From Herbidospora galbida (lineage in GTDB: Bacteria > Actinomycetota > Actinomycetes > Streptosporangiales > Streptosporangiaceae), in NCBI RefSeq assembly GCF_005233835.1, contig NZ_SZQA01000013.1, forward strand, positions 62,001-126,000: a DNA stretch of 64,000 nucleotides, read 5' to 3'. The notes under the pieces were generated by a model, which was not told where the DNA came from, did not search any database, and saw only the letters and a program-made list of their open reading frames with translations. This document shows positions 40,141-48,078 of the stretch, one piece after another. Positions within the stretch are counted from its first letter, which is position 1; every line of letters starts with the position of its first letter. Made by a program: the position numbers and the translations under genes.

Positions 40141-43100
40141 TCAGCTTCGCCGGAGCTGGGCCAGCGCCGTACGAGCCCCCTGCTCCCAGTGCGGAGAACC
40201 CACCTGCCGGGCGACCTCCACCGCCCGGCGGTAATGCCCGGCCGCCGCCTCCGGCCTGCCGAGGAACACCGCGAGATCGCCGAGCGTGTGGGCCACCGGT
40301 CCGAACGTGATCGACGCGGAGTTCAGCCCCGCCATCTCCCCCTCTTCCGGCAGCAGCAGGCGGTAGCACTCCTCAGCCGTCTCCCGGGCCGCCAACGCGA
40401 TCGCGTTCTCCGACCGGGCCGCCAAGTCCAGCAGCCAGGCGTAGTCCCGGCGTGGAAGGTCCGCCGGCCACACGGCCCGGGCCTCCTCCAGGCGGCCGAG
40501 TCCCACGAGCGCGCGGGTGTACAACTCTCCGGTGCCGTCCGGGATCAGCTCGTAGATCGGGGTGATCGCGTCCAGGGCGTCGTCGAAACGCCCGGCCACG
40601 AGGCAGACCACAGACCTGCCCACCGGGCCCATGGGGGCCCACATCGGTGCCCCCATCTCCGTCATCTGGTGGCCCAGCATCGTGTACGCCCGCTCAGACT
40701 GCTCGAATTCTCCCCGGACCAGCAGGTGCAGCGCGTCCAGGAACGCGATGATGCCGAGGGAGTGCGCGAGCTGGCCGCTCGTGGAGTGCTCCGCGGCCTG
40801 GTCGGCGTGGTGCCGGGCGGCCGCCCAGTCGTTGCGGCCGAGCATGACCATGCACAGCGCCATGTGGCCGAGCGTCTGGTAGCCGAGCAGCCCGGCCGAC
40901 GCGGAAGCCCGCAGCAACTCGTGCCCGACCTCCTCCATCTCCTCGCGCCGGCCGGGGCCGTGGCAGGCCCAGTACCGGGCGTTGAGCGCCATGCACATCA
41001 GCTGCGGGTCGCCGAGGCTCCGGGCGATGTCCAACGCCTCGCTGCTCGCCTTCTCCAGGCGGTCGGCGTCGTGCCCCTCGATGAGCTGGCACAGCATGGC
41101 CAGCAGGCGGCAGCGCGGCCCGCCGGCCTCCCCCGGCAGCGCGTCCTCGAGGATGTTCACCAGATCGGGGTCGAGCCTGCGCGCCGGCTGGATGGTCCAG
41201 ATGGTCGGCGCGTCGAACGCCACGACGGCCCGCGCGAGCGCCCGTGGGTCACCGATCCGCCGCGCGGTGGCGATCGCTCTCGCGCGGGCGTCGAGCGACC
41301 GCTCCACGTCACCGGCGTGCGCCAGCGCGGACACCAGGTGGCACAGCAGGTCGAGCCGGACCGCGTCGGACGGGTCGGGGGCGAGATCGAGCGCGCCCAG
41401 CCCACCCTCCAGGAAGCCCGCCGCGTCCCGGTAGGCGTACAGGGCGGACGCCTGGGCCGCCGCCCGGGACGCGTGCTCAGCCGCGGTCAGCGCGGTGGCG
41501 CCGGTCGCGGCGGCGAGCGCGTGGTGCCCGAGCGCTCCGACGTCCCGGGGGCGTACGGCCTCCAGCGCCGTCAGCACCTTCCCGTGAATGCGCGTGCGGC
41601 GCAGCTGGGGAATCTCCTCGTAGAGGGTCTCGCGGACCAGCACGTGCGCGAACCGGACATGCCCTGGCCGGGGCTCGTCCAGCAGCCCCGCCAGCACGCC
41701 CGCCTCCAGCCCGTCCAGCACGGTCTCCTCGTCGGCCCCCGGCATCGCGATCAGCACATCGGCGTCGACCTCCCGGCCGAGCACCGCCGCGTTGCGCAGC
41801 GTCGTCTGGACGGCCCCGGGCAGGCGGGCCACCCGCCGCCGGATCAGATCCCGCACCCCCGGCGGCAGCGCGTTGACGGCCATCGGCCCGTCCACCGCCA
41901 GCAGCCGCGCCGTCTCGCTCACGAACAGCGGGTTGCCTGCCGTACGCTCGCTCACCCGGCGCACCATGGCCTGACTCACTTCCAGGCCGGAGCGTTCCAC
42001 GAGCAGCCGGGCGATCTCATCCGGTCCCAGCCCGCCCAGGGTGAGGTGCTCCACGGTCTGTACGGTGAGCGCGGCCCCCGTCGCCAGCAGGTCGGCGCCG
42101 CCCTCCCCGGGCCGGTGGGTGAGCAGGACGAGAACGGGCGTGCCTGCCAGCCGTACAGCCAGATGGCGCAGGAGCTGGAGGGTCTCCTCATCGGCCCGGT
42201 GGGCGTCCTCCAGCACGATCAGCAGCGGTCCCCGAACGCCTTCCAGATAGTCGCCCACGGCTCTGGCCAGCCAGAACTGGCCGACCGGGGCGGCGTCGTC
42301 GGTCAGCAACGGGGCCAGCCGGGCGGCGGTCTCCGGCAGCGGCGGCGTGGTCGCCGCCAGATGGCGCAGCACCTCGCTCCACGCCCACGCGGGCGGCACG
42401 CCACCCGTCGTCTCGGGACATCGGCCGACGACGGTCTGCCAGTCCCGCGCCGCGAGGTGCCGTACCAGCGCGTCGGCCAGGGTGGTCTTGCCCGAGCCCG
42501 CCTCGCCGCCGAGCCACGCGAGCCGGAACCCGCCCTCGGCGGCCTGGCCGGCCGCGGCCGTGAGGCGGGCCAGCTCTCTGGTCCGGCCGACCATCCCCCG
42601 CGGAGCGGGCGGTTCCAGGCGGACCGGCGGCACCACCAGCGGCGCCAGCTCGGGTTCCGCCACGATCAGGTCGAGGGAGGGGACCTGGGCGAGAATGTCC
42701 GCTTCCAGGCTGCGCAGCGCGGCCCCCGGGTCCACCCCGAGCTGCTCCACCAGCAGCTCCCTGGTGCGGCGCAGGACCGCGAGCGCGTCCCCTTGCCGGC
42801 CGGCGCGGTAGTACGAGAGCGCGAGCAGCCGTACCGCGTTCTCCCGCAACGGGTTGACGGTGACGTGCCGCTCCAGCTCGGGGACCGCCTCGGCGTGGCG
42901 GCCCAGCGCCAGGCACGCCTCGGCGCGGTACTCGACGGCGACCGTCCGTAACTCCTGGAGGTGCACCACCTCCGGCACGGCCCACTCCTGGTCGGCGAAC
43001 TCCGCGTACGCCTCGCCCGTCCACAGGGACAGCGCCTCCTCGACCGTGTCGAGGGCGTCGGCGGCCATGCCCCTGGCGAGGAGACCGGCCGCGGTGTCGA

Positions 43101-43446
43101 CCAGCCGGGGGAACCGCCAGGCGTCCACGTCGTCGGGGTCGAGCCGGAGCCGATACCCGGGCGGTGCGCTCACCAGCACGTTCGCGGCTGCCCGCGGCGC
43201 CCGGCCCGGCTCCAGGATCCGCCGCAGGTTCGAGACGTAGACCTGCAACGCACCGAGCGCCTTCGGCGGCGGCTGCCCCTTCCACAGGTCGTCGATGAAT
43301 CGGTCGGTGGACACGATGTGCCCCTGCGCGCACACCAGCCGCGCCATCACCGCCCGGTGGAGCGTCGTGCCGATCTCGACCGTACGGCCTGCGACTTCCG
43401 CGCCTATGGATCCCAGCACATGTACCCGCACCATGACGGGAAGCAT
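40141..43446 (-). CDS. SARP-type transcriptional activator with ATPase domain (AfsR-like)
   Basis: A 1101-residue regulator. An OmpR-like DNA-binding domain (VRVHVLGSIGAEVAGRTVEI; YVSNLRRILEPG) and a BTAD domain (about 95-250) are followed by an AAA/NACHT-like ATPase with Walker A GGEAGSGKTTLAD and Walker B-like LLIVLEDAHRAD. A long C-terminal helical TPR-like region of about 500 residues completes it. No C-terminal LuxR HTH is present, unlike LAL regulators. It is convergent with the RiPP exporter with only 25 nt between stops. SARPs usually activate neighbouring secondary metabolite genes, so control of the RiPP operon is likely but unproven. The start may be 43446 or the in-frame ATG at 43434. 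Confidence 0.85.
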   Translation of the reverse strand: MLPVMVRVHVLGSIGAEVAGRTVEIGTTLHRAVMARLVCAQGHIVSTDRFIDDLWKGQPPPKALGALQVYVSNLRRILEPGRAPRAAANVLVSAPPGYRLRLDPDDVDAWRFPRLVDTAAGLLARGMAADALDTVEEALSLWTGEAYAEFADQEWAVPEVVHLQELRTVAVEYRAEACLALGRHAEAVPELERHVTVNPLRENAVRLLALSYYRAGRQGDALAVLRRTRELLVEQLGVDPGAALRSLEADILAQVPSLDLIVAEPELAPLVVPPVRLEPPAPRGMVGRTRELARLTAAAGQAAEGGFRLAWLGGEAGSGKTTLADALVRHLAARDWQTVVGRCPETTGGVPPAWAWSEVLRHLAATTPPLPETAARLAPLLTDDAAPVGQFWLARAVGDYLEGVRGPLLIVLEDAHRADEETLQLLRHLAVRLAGTPVLVLLTHRPGEGGADLLATGAALTVQTVEHLTLGGLGPDEIARLLVERSGLEVSQAMVRRVSERTAGNPLFVSETARLLAVDGPMAVNALPPGVRDLIRRRVARLPGAVQTTLRNAAVLGREVDADVLIAMPGADEETVLDGLEAGVLAGLLDEPRPGHVRFAHVLVRETLYEEIPQLRRTRIHGKVLTALEAVRPRDVGALGHHALAAATGATALTAAEHASRAAAQASALYAYRDAAGFLEGGLGALDLAPDPSDAVRLDLLCHLVSALAHAGDVERSLDARARAIATARRIGDPRALARAVVAFDAPTIWTIQPARRLDPDLVNILEDALPGEAGGPRCRLLAMLCQLIEGHDADRLEKASSEALDIARSLGDPQLMCMALNARYWACHGPGRREEMEEVGHELLRASASAGLLGYQTLGHMALCMVMLGRNDWAAARHHADQAAEHSTSGQLAHSLGIIAFLDALHLLVRGEFEQSERAYTMLGHQMTEMGAPMWAPMGPVGRSVVCLVAGRFDDALDAITPIYELIPDGTGELYTRALVGLGRLEEARAVWPADLPRRDYAWLLDLAARSENAIALAARETAEECYRLLLPEEGEMAGLNSASITFGPVAHTLGDLAVFLGRPEAAAGHYRRAVEVARQVGSPHWEQGARTALAQLRRS

Positions 43447-43869
43447 AAGTTGTTACGTTTGTCCCCCGCAGCGGCAAGAACCCCCAAAGGTCGGATGGTC
43501 AGCCGCACTGCCAGATCACACCGCAGGGTCGATCCGCATGAAGCGCTCCTGGAGCGGCGGAGACGACGGACCGGGTCCAAGTTCGTCGGCAGGAGCGAGA
43601 ACTGCACGCCCTGGCCGACAGCCTGCCGGATACCCCGCAAGCCCTCCGTGATCAGGAGCGCACAGGGGTGACCGCGGGTTCGCCGACGGCCAAGAACCTT
43701 CGGGCGCTGAGTCCGGAAGACGTCGAAGAACAAGCGGACTCCTGAGCAGCCGACGAGTCCTCTGACCTTCCGGGCGCCCCTGACACGACCGCGTTCTGCA
43801 GCCTCCAGGAGCCCGCCGGACCCGCCCCCGCCGTGACCATGACTGGCCAGGCGGGTGCGGGAGAGCCGC
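43447..43869. other. Intergenic region with a possible gene remnant
   Basis: There is no gene with a start in these 423 bp. A plus-strand open frame from about 43537 to the stop at 43744-43746 reads like coding sequence (ERELHALADSLPDTPQALRD; AKNLRALSPEDVEEQADS) but begins at a stop codon and has no ATG, GTG or recognisable family, so it may be a decayed gene. The promoter of the SARP gene must be at the left end. Confidence 0.35.
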
Positions 43870-45123
43870 TCAGAAGTAACGGGAGCTGAGGTCGGTGGTG
43901 GGCCAGGTGGTGACCTTGCCGATCTCGGCGTTGATCCGCGGGCTCAGCACATCGAAGTCGAGGCTGCCGCTCTCCTCCCGGCGGTTGAACAGCGCGGCGT
44001 AGGTGAAGCCGTTCTGCAGCCGGGCCAGATAGGTGTAGGTGCCGGGCAGCGAGCCGTCGTGCCAGGTGTTGAGGTGCCCGGTCACCTGGCGCACCCACCA
44101 GCCCGCGCCGTACCAGGAACCGCTCGAGGTGACGCCGATCTCCGGCTTGGCGAACATCTTGCCGATGGAGGTCACGTTGAGCACCGGACCAGGAGCGTCG
44201 AAGACTTTCGCGAACCTGACCAGATCCACTGCGGAGGCCAGCCAGCCGCCCCCGGCGCCACGGTTGGGCATGCTGAAGCCGCCGTAGGGGGCGGGTACGA
44301 CGGCGCCCTGAGAATCCGCGACGGTCTTGGCGGTGAAACGCGACTCGTAGAACACCTCGCCGGGCGCGGCCTCGGCGCGGAGCGTACGGCCGAGCCGTAG
44401 CCGGGTGATGCCGACGGGCGCCAGCAGCTTCTGCTTGACGTAGGACTCGTAGCTCTGGCCGGAGACCTTCTCAATGATCAGGCCGAGCAGCATGTAGCCG
44501 TAGTTGCTGTAGGCGTAGCGACTGCCGGGAGCGAAGTCGAGCGGGCGGCTGCTCGCATACTTGACGATGTCGCCCCGGGTGATCGGCAGCGGTACGCCGA
44601 GCGCGCCGGCGATCACGTGGTCCAGATACAGATAGTCCTTCGAGATGGCGCTGTCCCAGCCGCCGGTGTGCTGCAGCAGCCGCCACACCGTCACATCGGC
44701 CAGCCGGGGATCCGCCGCGGTGGACAGGCCGAGCAGGCGGGCCACCGAGGCGCCCAGGGTGAGCTTGCCGTCCTGGACCAGGCGCATGATGGCGGCGGCG
44801 GTGATGTGCTTGCTCAGGCTCGCGATCCGGAAAAGCGAGGTGGGCGACACCGCGGGGACGGCCCGGCCGTCGCTGGAATACCGGTAACCACGCGCCAGGA
44901 CGAGCTTGCCGTTCTTGACGATCGCGAGCTGAGCGCAGGAGATGTCACGCTCAGTGATGTAGGTCTTCAGGACCCGATCGAACCCCGCGAGCGCGGCGGG
45001 CGCGACCCCGGACACCTCCACCGCCGGAGCGCTGCCGGCCCACGCGGGCAGTGCACCGGACACGGCCGCGGGTAACACCGCGGTACTCGCCTGAAGGAAG
45101 CTTCGCCTGCTGAGCAGCGTCAC
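43870..45123 (-). CDS. Tat-exported serine hydrolase, class C beta-lactamase fold
   Basis: A 417-residue protein. The N-terminus has a twin-arginine signal (LLSRRSFLQASTAVLPAA). The catalytic motifs are SxxK with nucleophile Ser102 and Lys105 (IASLSKHITA) and YxN at Tyr205-Asn207 (RYAYSNYGYM). A third box is probably near HDGSLPGTYT. The family includes D-aminopeptidases, esterases and penicillin-binding-like enzymes, and substrate cannot be told. GTG 45123 has AGGAGC six bases upstream and begins right before the Tat motif. The longer in-frame extension is rejected. Confidence 0.88.
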   Translation of the reverse strand: MTLLSRRSFLQASTAVLPAAVSGALPAWAGSAPAVEVSGVAPAALAGFDRVLKTYITERDISCAQLAIVKNGKLVLARGYRYSSDGRAVPAVSPTSLFRIASLSKHITAAAIMRLVQDGKLTLGASVARLLGLSTAADPRLADVTVWRLLQHTGGWDSAISKDYLYLDHVIAGALGVPLPITRGDIVKYASSRPLDFAPGSRYAYSNYGYMLLGLIIEKVSGQSYESYVKQKLLAPVGITRLRLGRTLRAEAAPGEVFYESRFTAKTVADSQGAVVPAPYGGFSMPNRGAGGGWLASAVDLVRFAKVFDAPGPVLNVTSIGKMFAKPEIGVTSSGSWYGAGWWVRQVTGHLNTWHDGSLPGTYTYLARLQNGFTYAALFNRREESGSLDFDVLSPRINAEIGKVTTWPTTDLSSRYF

Positions 45124-45578
45124 ATGGGCTCCTGGAATCGGCGGTTCAACAAGGCTCTGGATACCGGTAGCGGATCTTAGGGTGCTTTTTCGGCCTTCGC
45201 CAACCAGGATTTTTCGGGGCGCCGTATTCGGTGCCCCGAACCGACCACGCAGAGCATCAGGTGCGGGCATCACGCGAGGTTCCGGTCCTCGCCGAGCGCG
45301 ATCCCGTTCGCGTATGGGCGATAGTCGGGGAGCTCCGTCTCGTGCCCTCCTCGAAGGGCGGGGTGATCTGGCCGGACGGGGTCGAGGTCACGGAGGCCGT
45401 CGTTGTAGCGGATCTCGAAGACTTCGTCGCACAACCGCCCCGCCCAACGTCGCCCTGCGCGAGGTCGCGGTGGCGGTCGAAATGGGCTGTCGATCACACC
45501 TTCGAGTCATCACGGCGATCAACGCGTAGCCGCCGTCAAGCGAAGGCCGCGCTTCGCTTGACCTGGCCGCACACCCAG
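45124..45578. other. Intergenic region without an assignable gene
   Basis: These 455 bp contain open frames on both strands (for example a plus-strand AERDPVRVWAIVGELRLV and a minus-strand DEVFEIRYNDGLRDLDPV), but none has a start signal or family match. Degraded coding sequence is likely, given the neighbouring pseudogene and tRNA-like remnant. Confidence 0.35.
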
Positions 45579-45655
45579 CCCGTGGCAGGTGCCTCGAAGG
45601 GGCAACAACCACGGGCCATTCATTCACCAGTGGAGTTAACGCTCGCCTACTCGAA
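45579..45655 (-). repeat. Decayed copy of the tRNA-Ala 3' end and its terminator hairpin
   Basis: Read on the minus strand, TTAACTCCAC is followed by about 50 nt closely matching the sequence after the tRNA-Ala gene, including CGTGGTTGTTG, the CCCTTCG loop and TGCCACGGGC. The tRNA reads TTAGCTCCAC at the same place. A GTTCGAGT motif upstream resembles a T-loop. It is a remnant of a second tRNA or an attachment-site duplication. Confidence 0.55.
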
Positions 45656-45804
45656 CTCGTCCATCCAGACCGACACACGCCGCGAATGATGGAATCTCGG
45701 ACGGCCCACCGAGACGGCCAGAATCCTCTGAGGTGTCACCTCGCAGCGCCACCGATCCGACGAAAAGCCGGAACGAAGCCCAGCGAGGCTTCACGTGGCC
45801 TCAT

Positions 45805-46201
45805 TCAACGGCCCGACTCTGGCAAGCCGAGTCCAATGCGATGAGCTCTGGCGAGGGCGCCCTCTTCGATGTCGACTTTCCCTTCATCCGCAAAACGGAG
45901 GAGGGTAGTTCTCATGGACGCATAGTCCGCGTTCGGCGGTACATCGATTGCCCACAGGAATCCCGTCGCATCAATCTCCCAGGAGCACTCGAAGCTGCGG
46001 AGCATGGCGTCAACACGTCTCTCGCGTCGTCATCGGTGATGATGACGCGGACCGTCGAATGTCCCGCCTCCGAACGAATTCTTCGCATACGAACTCCCTG
46101 CGCTCATGATCAGCTCTGGCTCGCACAATGTCACGGAAGGCGATTCCCTTCACAAAGAAGGGAGTGTTCCGGCCTCTAGCCCGCACCGACCCCTGCACCA
46201 T
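45805..46201 (-). pseudogene. DUF4265 pseudogene with at least two frameshifts
   Basis: Three minus-strand frames carry consecutive pieces of one DUF4265-like protein. The first is NTPFFVKGIAFRDIVRARAD and HERREFVCEEFVR (46201 side). The second is AGHSTVRVIITDDDARDVLT. The third is LRSFECSWEIDATGFLWAID, PPNADYASMRTTLLRF and ADEGKVDIEEGALARAHR, ending at 45805. Each junction is a -1 shift, as expected from single-base losses. The family opening upstream is also disrupted by a stop. The gene is not functional as read, unless the assembly is wrong at both places. Confidence 0.65.
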
Positions 46202-46322
46202 CTACCACAGCGAAAGTCTCGTCGATGACAACCGTGCACATCGCGACACCCCGCGCTCTTCATCATGCCCCTCGTGCCGCTCGATGCGGAGGCCTCAAAG
46301 GCCCGGCGGCGATACTTATCCG

Positions 46323-46820
46323 GTGGATGACGAATCTCTGGGGTGGGCCGTCTTCGACGGCGACACGGCGGGGCTCCGCGGCATGCTTCTCAGCGGCGCT
46401 GATCCCAATGTCGTGGACGATGGGACACCTCTCGTGGAACTCGCCGTCCGCTTCGGTCGGATTGGCGTTCTTCGAGTCCTGGTCGAATTCGGGGGAACCC
46501 TCGATGTCCCATCGCTGTTGCACAACGTCGTAGCAGGACGAGAGCTACCAGACATGCTTCTCGTGCTCCTTGAGCTGGGCGCAGATGTCAACGCCCGTGA
46601 CTCCGCCGGCTGGATGCCACTTCATTTCGCCTCGGCTTATGGATACGAGGGCTCGGCCCGTGCGCTCCTCGATGCCGGTGCCGACATCACCGCGATCACA
46701 CGTGAAGGACTCACCGCAGCTGAGATAGCCCAGCGGAACGGCCATGGCACACTCGCGTCCCTGCTCGTTCACAGAGCCTCGTATCCCGTCGTCCCACCCC
46801 AGACAGAACCCCCCACATGA
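46323..46820 (+). CDS. Ankyrin-repeat protein
   Basis: About 165 residues. Ankyrin units are recognisable: LGWAVFDGDTAGLRGMLLSG-ADPN, PLVELAVRFGRIGVLRVL, LGADVNARDSAGWMPLHFAS and AGADITAITREGLTAAEIAQ. It is a soluble protein-interaction module with no fused enzyme. The start is uncertain: GTG 46323 and ATG 46284 are both possible, and neither has a good ribosome-binding site. Base composition is less GC-rich than the core genes, in keeping with accessory DNA between the tRNA and its remnant. Confidence 0.62.
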   Translation: MDDESLGWAVFDGDTAGLRGMLLSGADPNVVDDGTPLVELAVRFGRIGVLRVLVEFGGTLDVPSLLHNVVAGRELPDMLLVLLELGADVNARDSAGWMPLHFASAYGYEGSARALLDAGADITAITREGLTAAEIAQRNGHGTLASLLVHRASYPVVPPQTEPPT

Positions 46821-47024
46821 AGAGTCGAGCGAAGCGAGAGCAGCCCGAGCGATAGCGAGGCCTTACCAGGGAGCGCGAGGGGCGGAGCCCCTGGCAAGGA
46901 GCGAAGCGACCCGGAGCGACAGCGACGCAGGGGCCGCATAGCGGCCGGGGGAGCGCGAGGGGGCGAAAGCCCTCTCGTATCGGGGGTTCGGGGGGTCGTC
47001 CCCCCGTGTACGCAAAAGGGGAAT
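46821..47024. repeat. REP-like, palindrome-rich intergenic region downstream of tRNA-Ala
   Basis: The stretch is built of short related motifs: GAGCGAAGCGAGAG, GAGCGATAGCGAGG, GAGCGCGAGGGGCGGAGCCCC, GGAGCGAAGCGACC and GAGCGCGAGGGGGCGAAAGCC. Several fold into small hairpins. It also contains the second copy of the dispersed repeat (46984-47005, GGGTTCGGGGGGTCGTCCCC and onward). Confidence 0.6.
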
Positions 47025-47066
47025 GGCCCGTGGCAGTTGGTCCCGAAGGGCCAACAACCACGAGCC
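47025..47066 (-). terminator. Terminator hairpin of tRNA-Ala with a TTCG loop
   Basis: On the minus strand a stem of about 19 bp with minor mismatches (GGCTCGTGGTTGTTGGCCC pairing across a TTCG tetraloop) begins 14 nt after the tRNA 3' end and is followed by a CCCCTTTT tract. Confidence 0.7.
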
Positions 47067-47079
47067 ATCCCATTACCCG

Positions 47080-47152
47080 TGGAGCTAAGGGGATTCGAAC
47101 CCCTGACCCCCTCCATGCCATGGAGGTGCGCTACCAGCTGCGCTATAGCCCC
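47080..47152 (-). tRNA. tRNA-Ala (GGC anticodon)
   Basis: A 73-nt cloverleaf reads on the minus strand from 47152. The acceptor GGGGCTA pairs with TAGCTCC (one G-T). The D-arm is GCGC/GCGC, the anticodon stem CCTCC/GGAGG with loop ATGGCAT (anticodon GGC), and the T-arm AGGGG/CCCCT with TTCGAAT. The discriminator is A, and CCA is not encoded. Confidence 0.96.
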
Positions 47153-47366
47153 GAAGGTGTGAGACGAGTCTATCGGACTGGGGAGGGTGCCTGGGACGGG
47201 GAAGTGCCCCGACCGGCCCTCCTAGTCGTCATCAAGTAGAGGCCATCTCCCTCCCAAGTGCCGTCCCGCATTCTCTACCTGTCCCCGCCGCCCAGGCGGG
47301 AACCCGCGCGGCGGCAGGAGACACAGCGCGTGTCCCCAAAGGGGGGCGGCGCCGCGCGACCTGCGT

Positions 47367-47412
47367 CCCCGCAGGGCCGGTGTGGCACTCATACTCCACC
47401 GGCCCCGCGGGG
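47367..47412. terminator. Long GC-rich hairpin
   Basis: Arms 47367-47382 (CCCCGCAGGGCCGGTG) and 47397-47412 pair at 15 of 16 positions around a 14-nt loop. It lies between the tRNA-Ala and the rhodanese/small-ORF pair. It may terminate the minus-strand rhodanese transcript or act as a leader structure for the plus-strand small ORF. The remaining 47153-47366 stretch holds no gene that I can see. Confidence 0.5.
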
Positions 47413-47434
47413 CTGGCCACACGAAGCACGACCA

Positions 47435-48007
47435 CTACACGACCTCGGGAACCACGCCATGATCACCCTCAGAGCCCGCCTGGCCAGAGCCGCGGCCCTC
47501 CTCCGCACCGCCGACCACGCCCGCCCGCACACCGAGCGCCCCTACGTCCCCCACTGGACCTTGAACAACCTTCGCTGAGGGGTTCCCCACCAGCGGGTCG
47601 GCCTTCCGCCGCTCGACCGTCCCGTCCCCCAGCTCGACGGGAAACCCCTCCTTCGCCCAGTACTCGAACCCGCCGATCATCTCCTTCACCCGATAGCCCA
47701 GCCGAGCGAAGGCCGCCCCACCCTGCTGGGCCCCGTTGCACCCCGGACTCCAGCAATAGACCACCACGGTCTGCTCGAACGGCAGCGTCGTGGCGGGGAT
47801 CTCGCCGACGGGAATGTGGACGGCCCCGGGAACATGCCCCCGGTCCCAGCTCTCCCGGCTCCGGACGTCGACCACGACCACCCCGGTCACGCCGTCGGCC
47901 AGGTCACGGGCCACGTCGGCCACATCGGTCTCGACGGCCAGTCGGCCCGCGAAGTGGGCGAACGCGACGGCGGGGGAGGCGGCTGGGGTACGCAGAATCG
48001 CTGACAT
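47435..48007 (-). CDS. Rhodanese-like sulfurtransferase domain protein
   Basis: A 190-residue ORF. The rhodanese domain (about 30-125) includes VVVVDVRSRESWDRGHVPGA, the active-site loop VYCWSPGCNGAQQGG and EMIGGFEYWAKEGFPVE. It would transfer sulfane sulfur or bind thiols. The natural end of the family is near residue 140 (RRKADPLV). The last about 48 residues are Gly/Val-rich with poor codon bias and overlie a plus-strand small ORF, so the stop may have been lost. It is divergent from a GlxA-type regulator with an inverted repeat between them. Confidence 0.78.
   Translation of the reverse strand: MSAILRTPAASPAVAFAHFAGRLAVETDVADVARDLADGVTGVVVVDVRSRESWDRGHVPGAVHIPVGEIPATTLPFEQTVVVYCWSPGCNGAQQGGAAFARLGYRVKEMIGGFEYWAKEGFPVELGDGTVERRKADPLVGNPSAKVVQGPVGDVGALGVRAGVVGGAEEGRGSGQAGSEGDHGVVPEVV
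47459..47578 (+). CDS. Small 39-residue ORF antisense to the rhodanese 3' extension
   Basis: ATG 47459 to TGA 47578 encodes a basic helix-prone N-terminus (MITLRARLARAAALLRTA) and an unusual tail (RPYVPHWTLNNLR). About nine in ten third codon positions are G or C, whereas the same bases read as the rhodanese C-terminus show much weaker bias. This suggests the plus strand is the coding one here. A weak GGGA ribosome-binding site lies ten bases upstream. I recognise no family. Confidence 0.4.
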   Translation: MITLRARLARAAALLRTADHARPHTERPYVPHWTLNNLR

Positions 48008-48040
48008 GCCGCCAAGCCTGACCCACCGACGAAAGCGGCA

Positions 48041-48063
48041 GAAGTGGCGGAAACGCCCACTTC
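48041..48063. promoter_or_regulatory. Inverted repeat between rhodanese and GlxA-type regulator
   Basis: GAAGTGG (48041-48047) and CCACTTC (48057-48063) form a perfect 7-bp inverted repeat with partial extension (AGCGG/CGCT) in the 71-bp divergent gap. It is a candidate operator for the adjacent AraC-type regulator. Confidence 0.5.
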
Positions 48064-48078
48064 CGCTAAGATCCCGCC

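Noticed and set aside
40081-42951. Plus-strand 956-residue open frame opposite the SARP gene
   Set aside because: It is an antisense shadow, rich in Arg/Gly/Gln, with no motif. The minus strand encodes a well-defined SARP-ATPase.
46821-47024. CRISPR array
   Set aside because: The repeated units are short, unequal and palindromic without regular spacers, and no cas genes are nearby. They fit REP-like elements.
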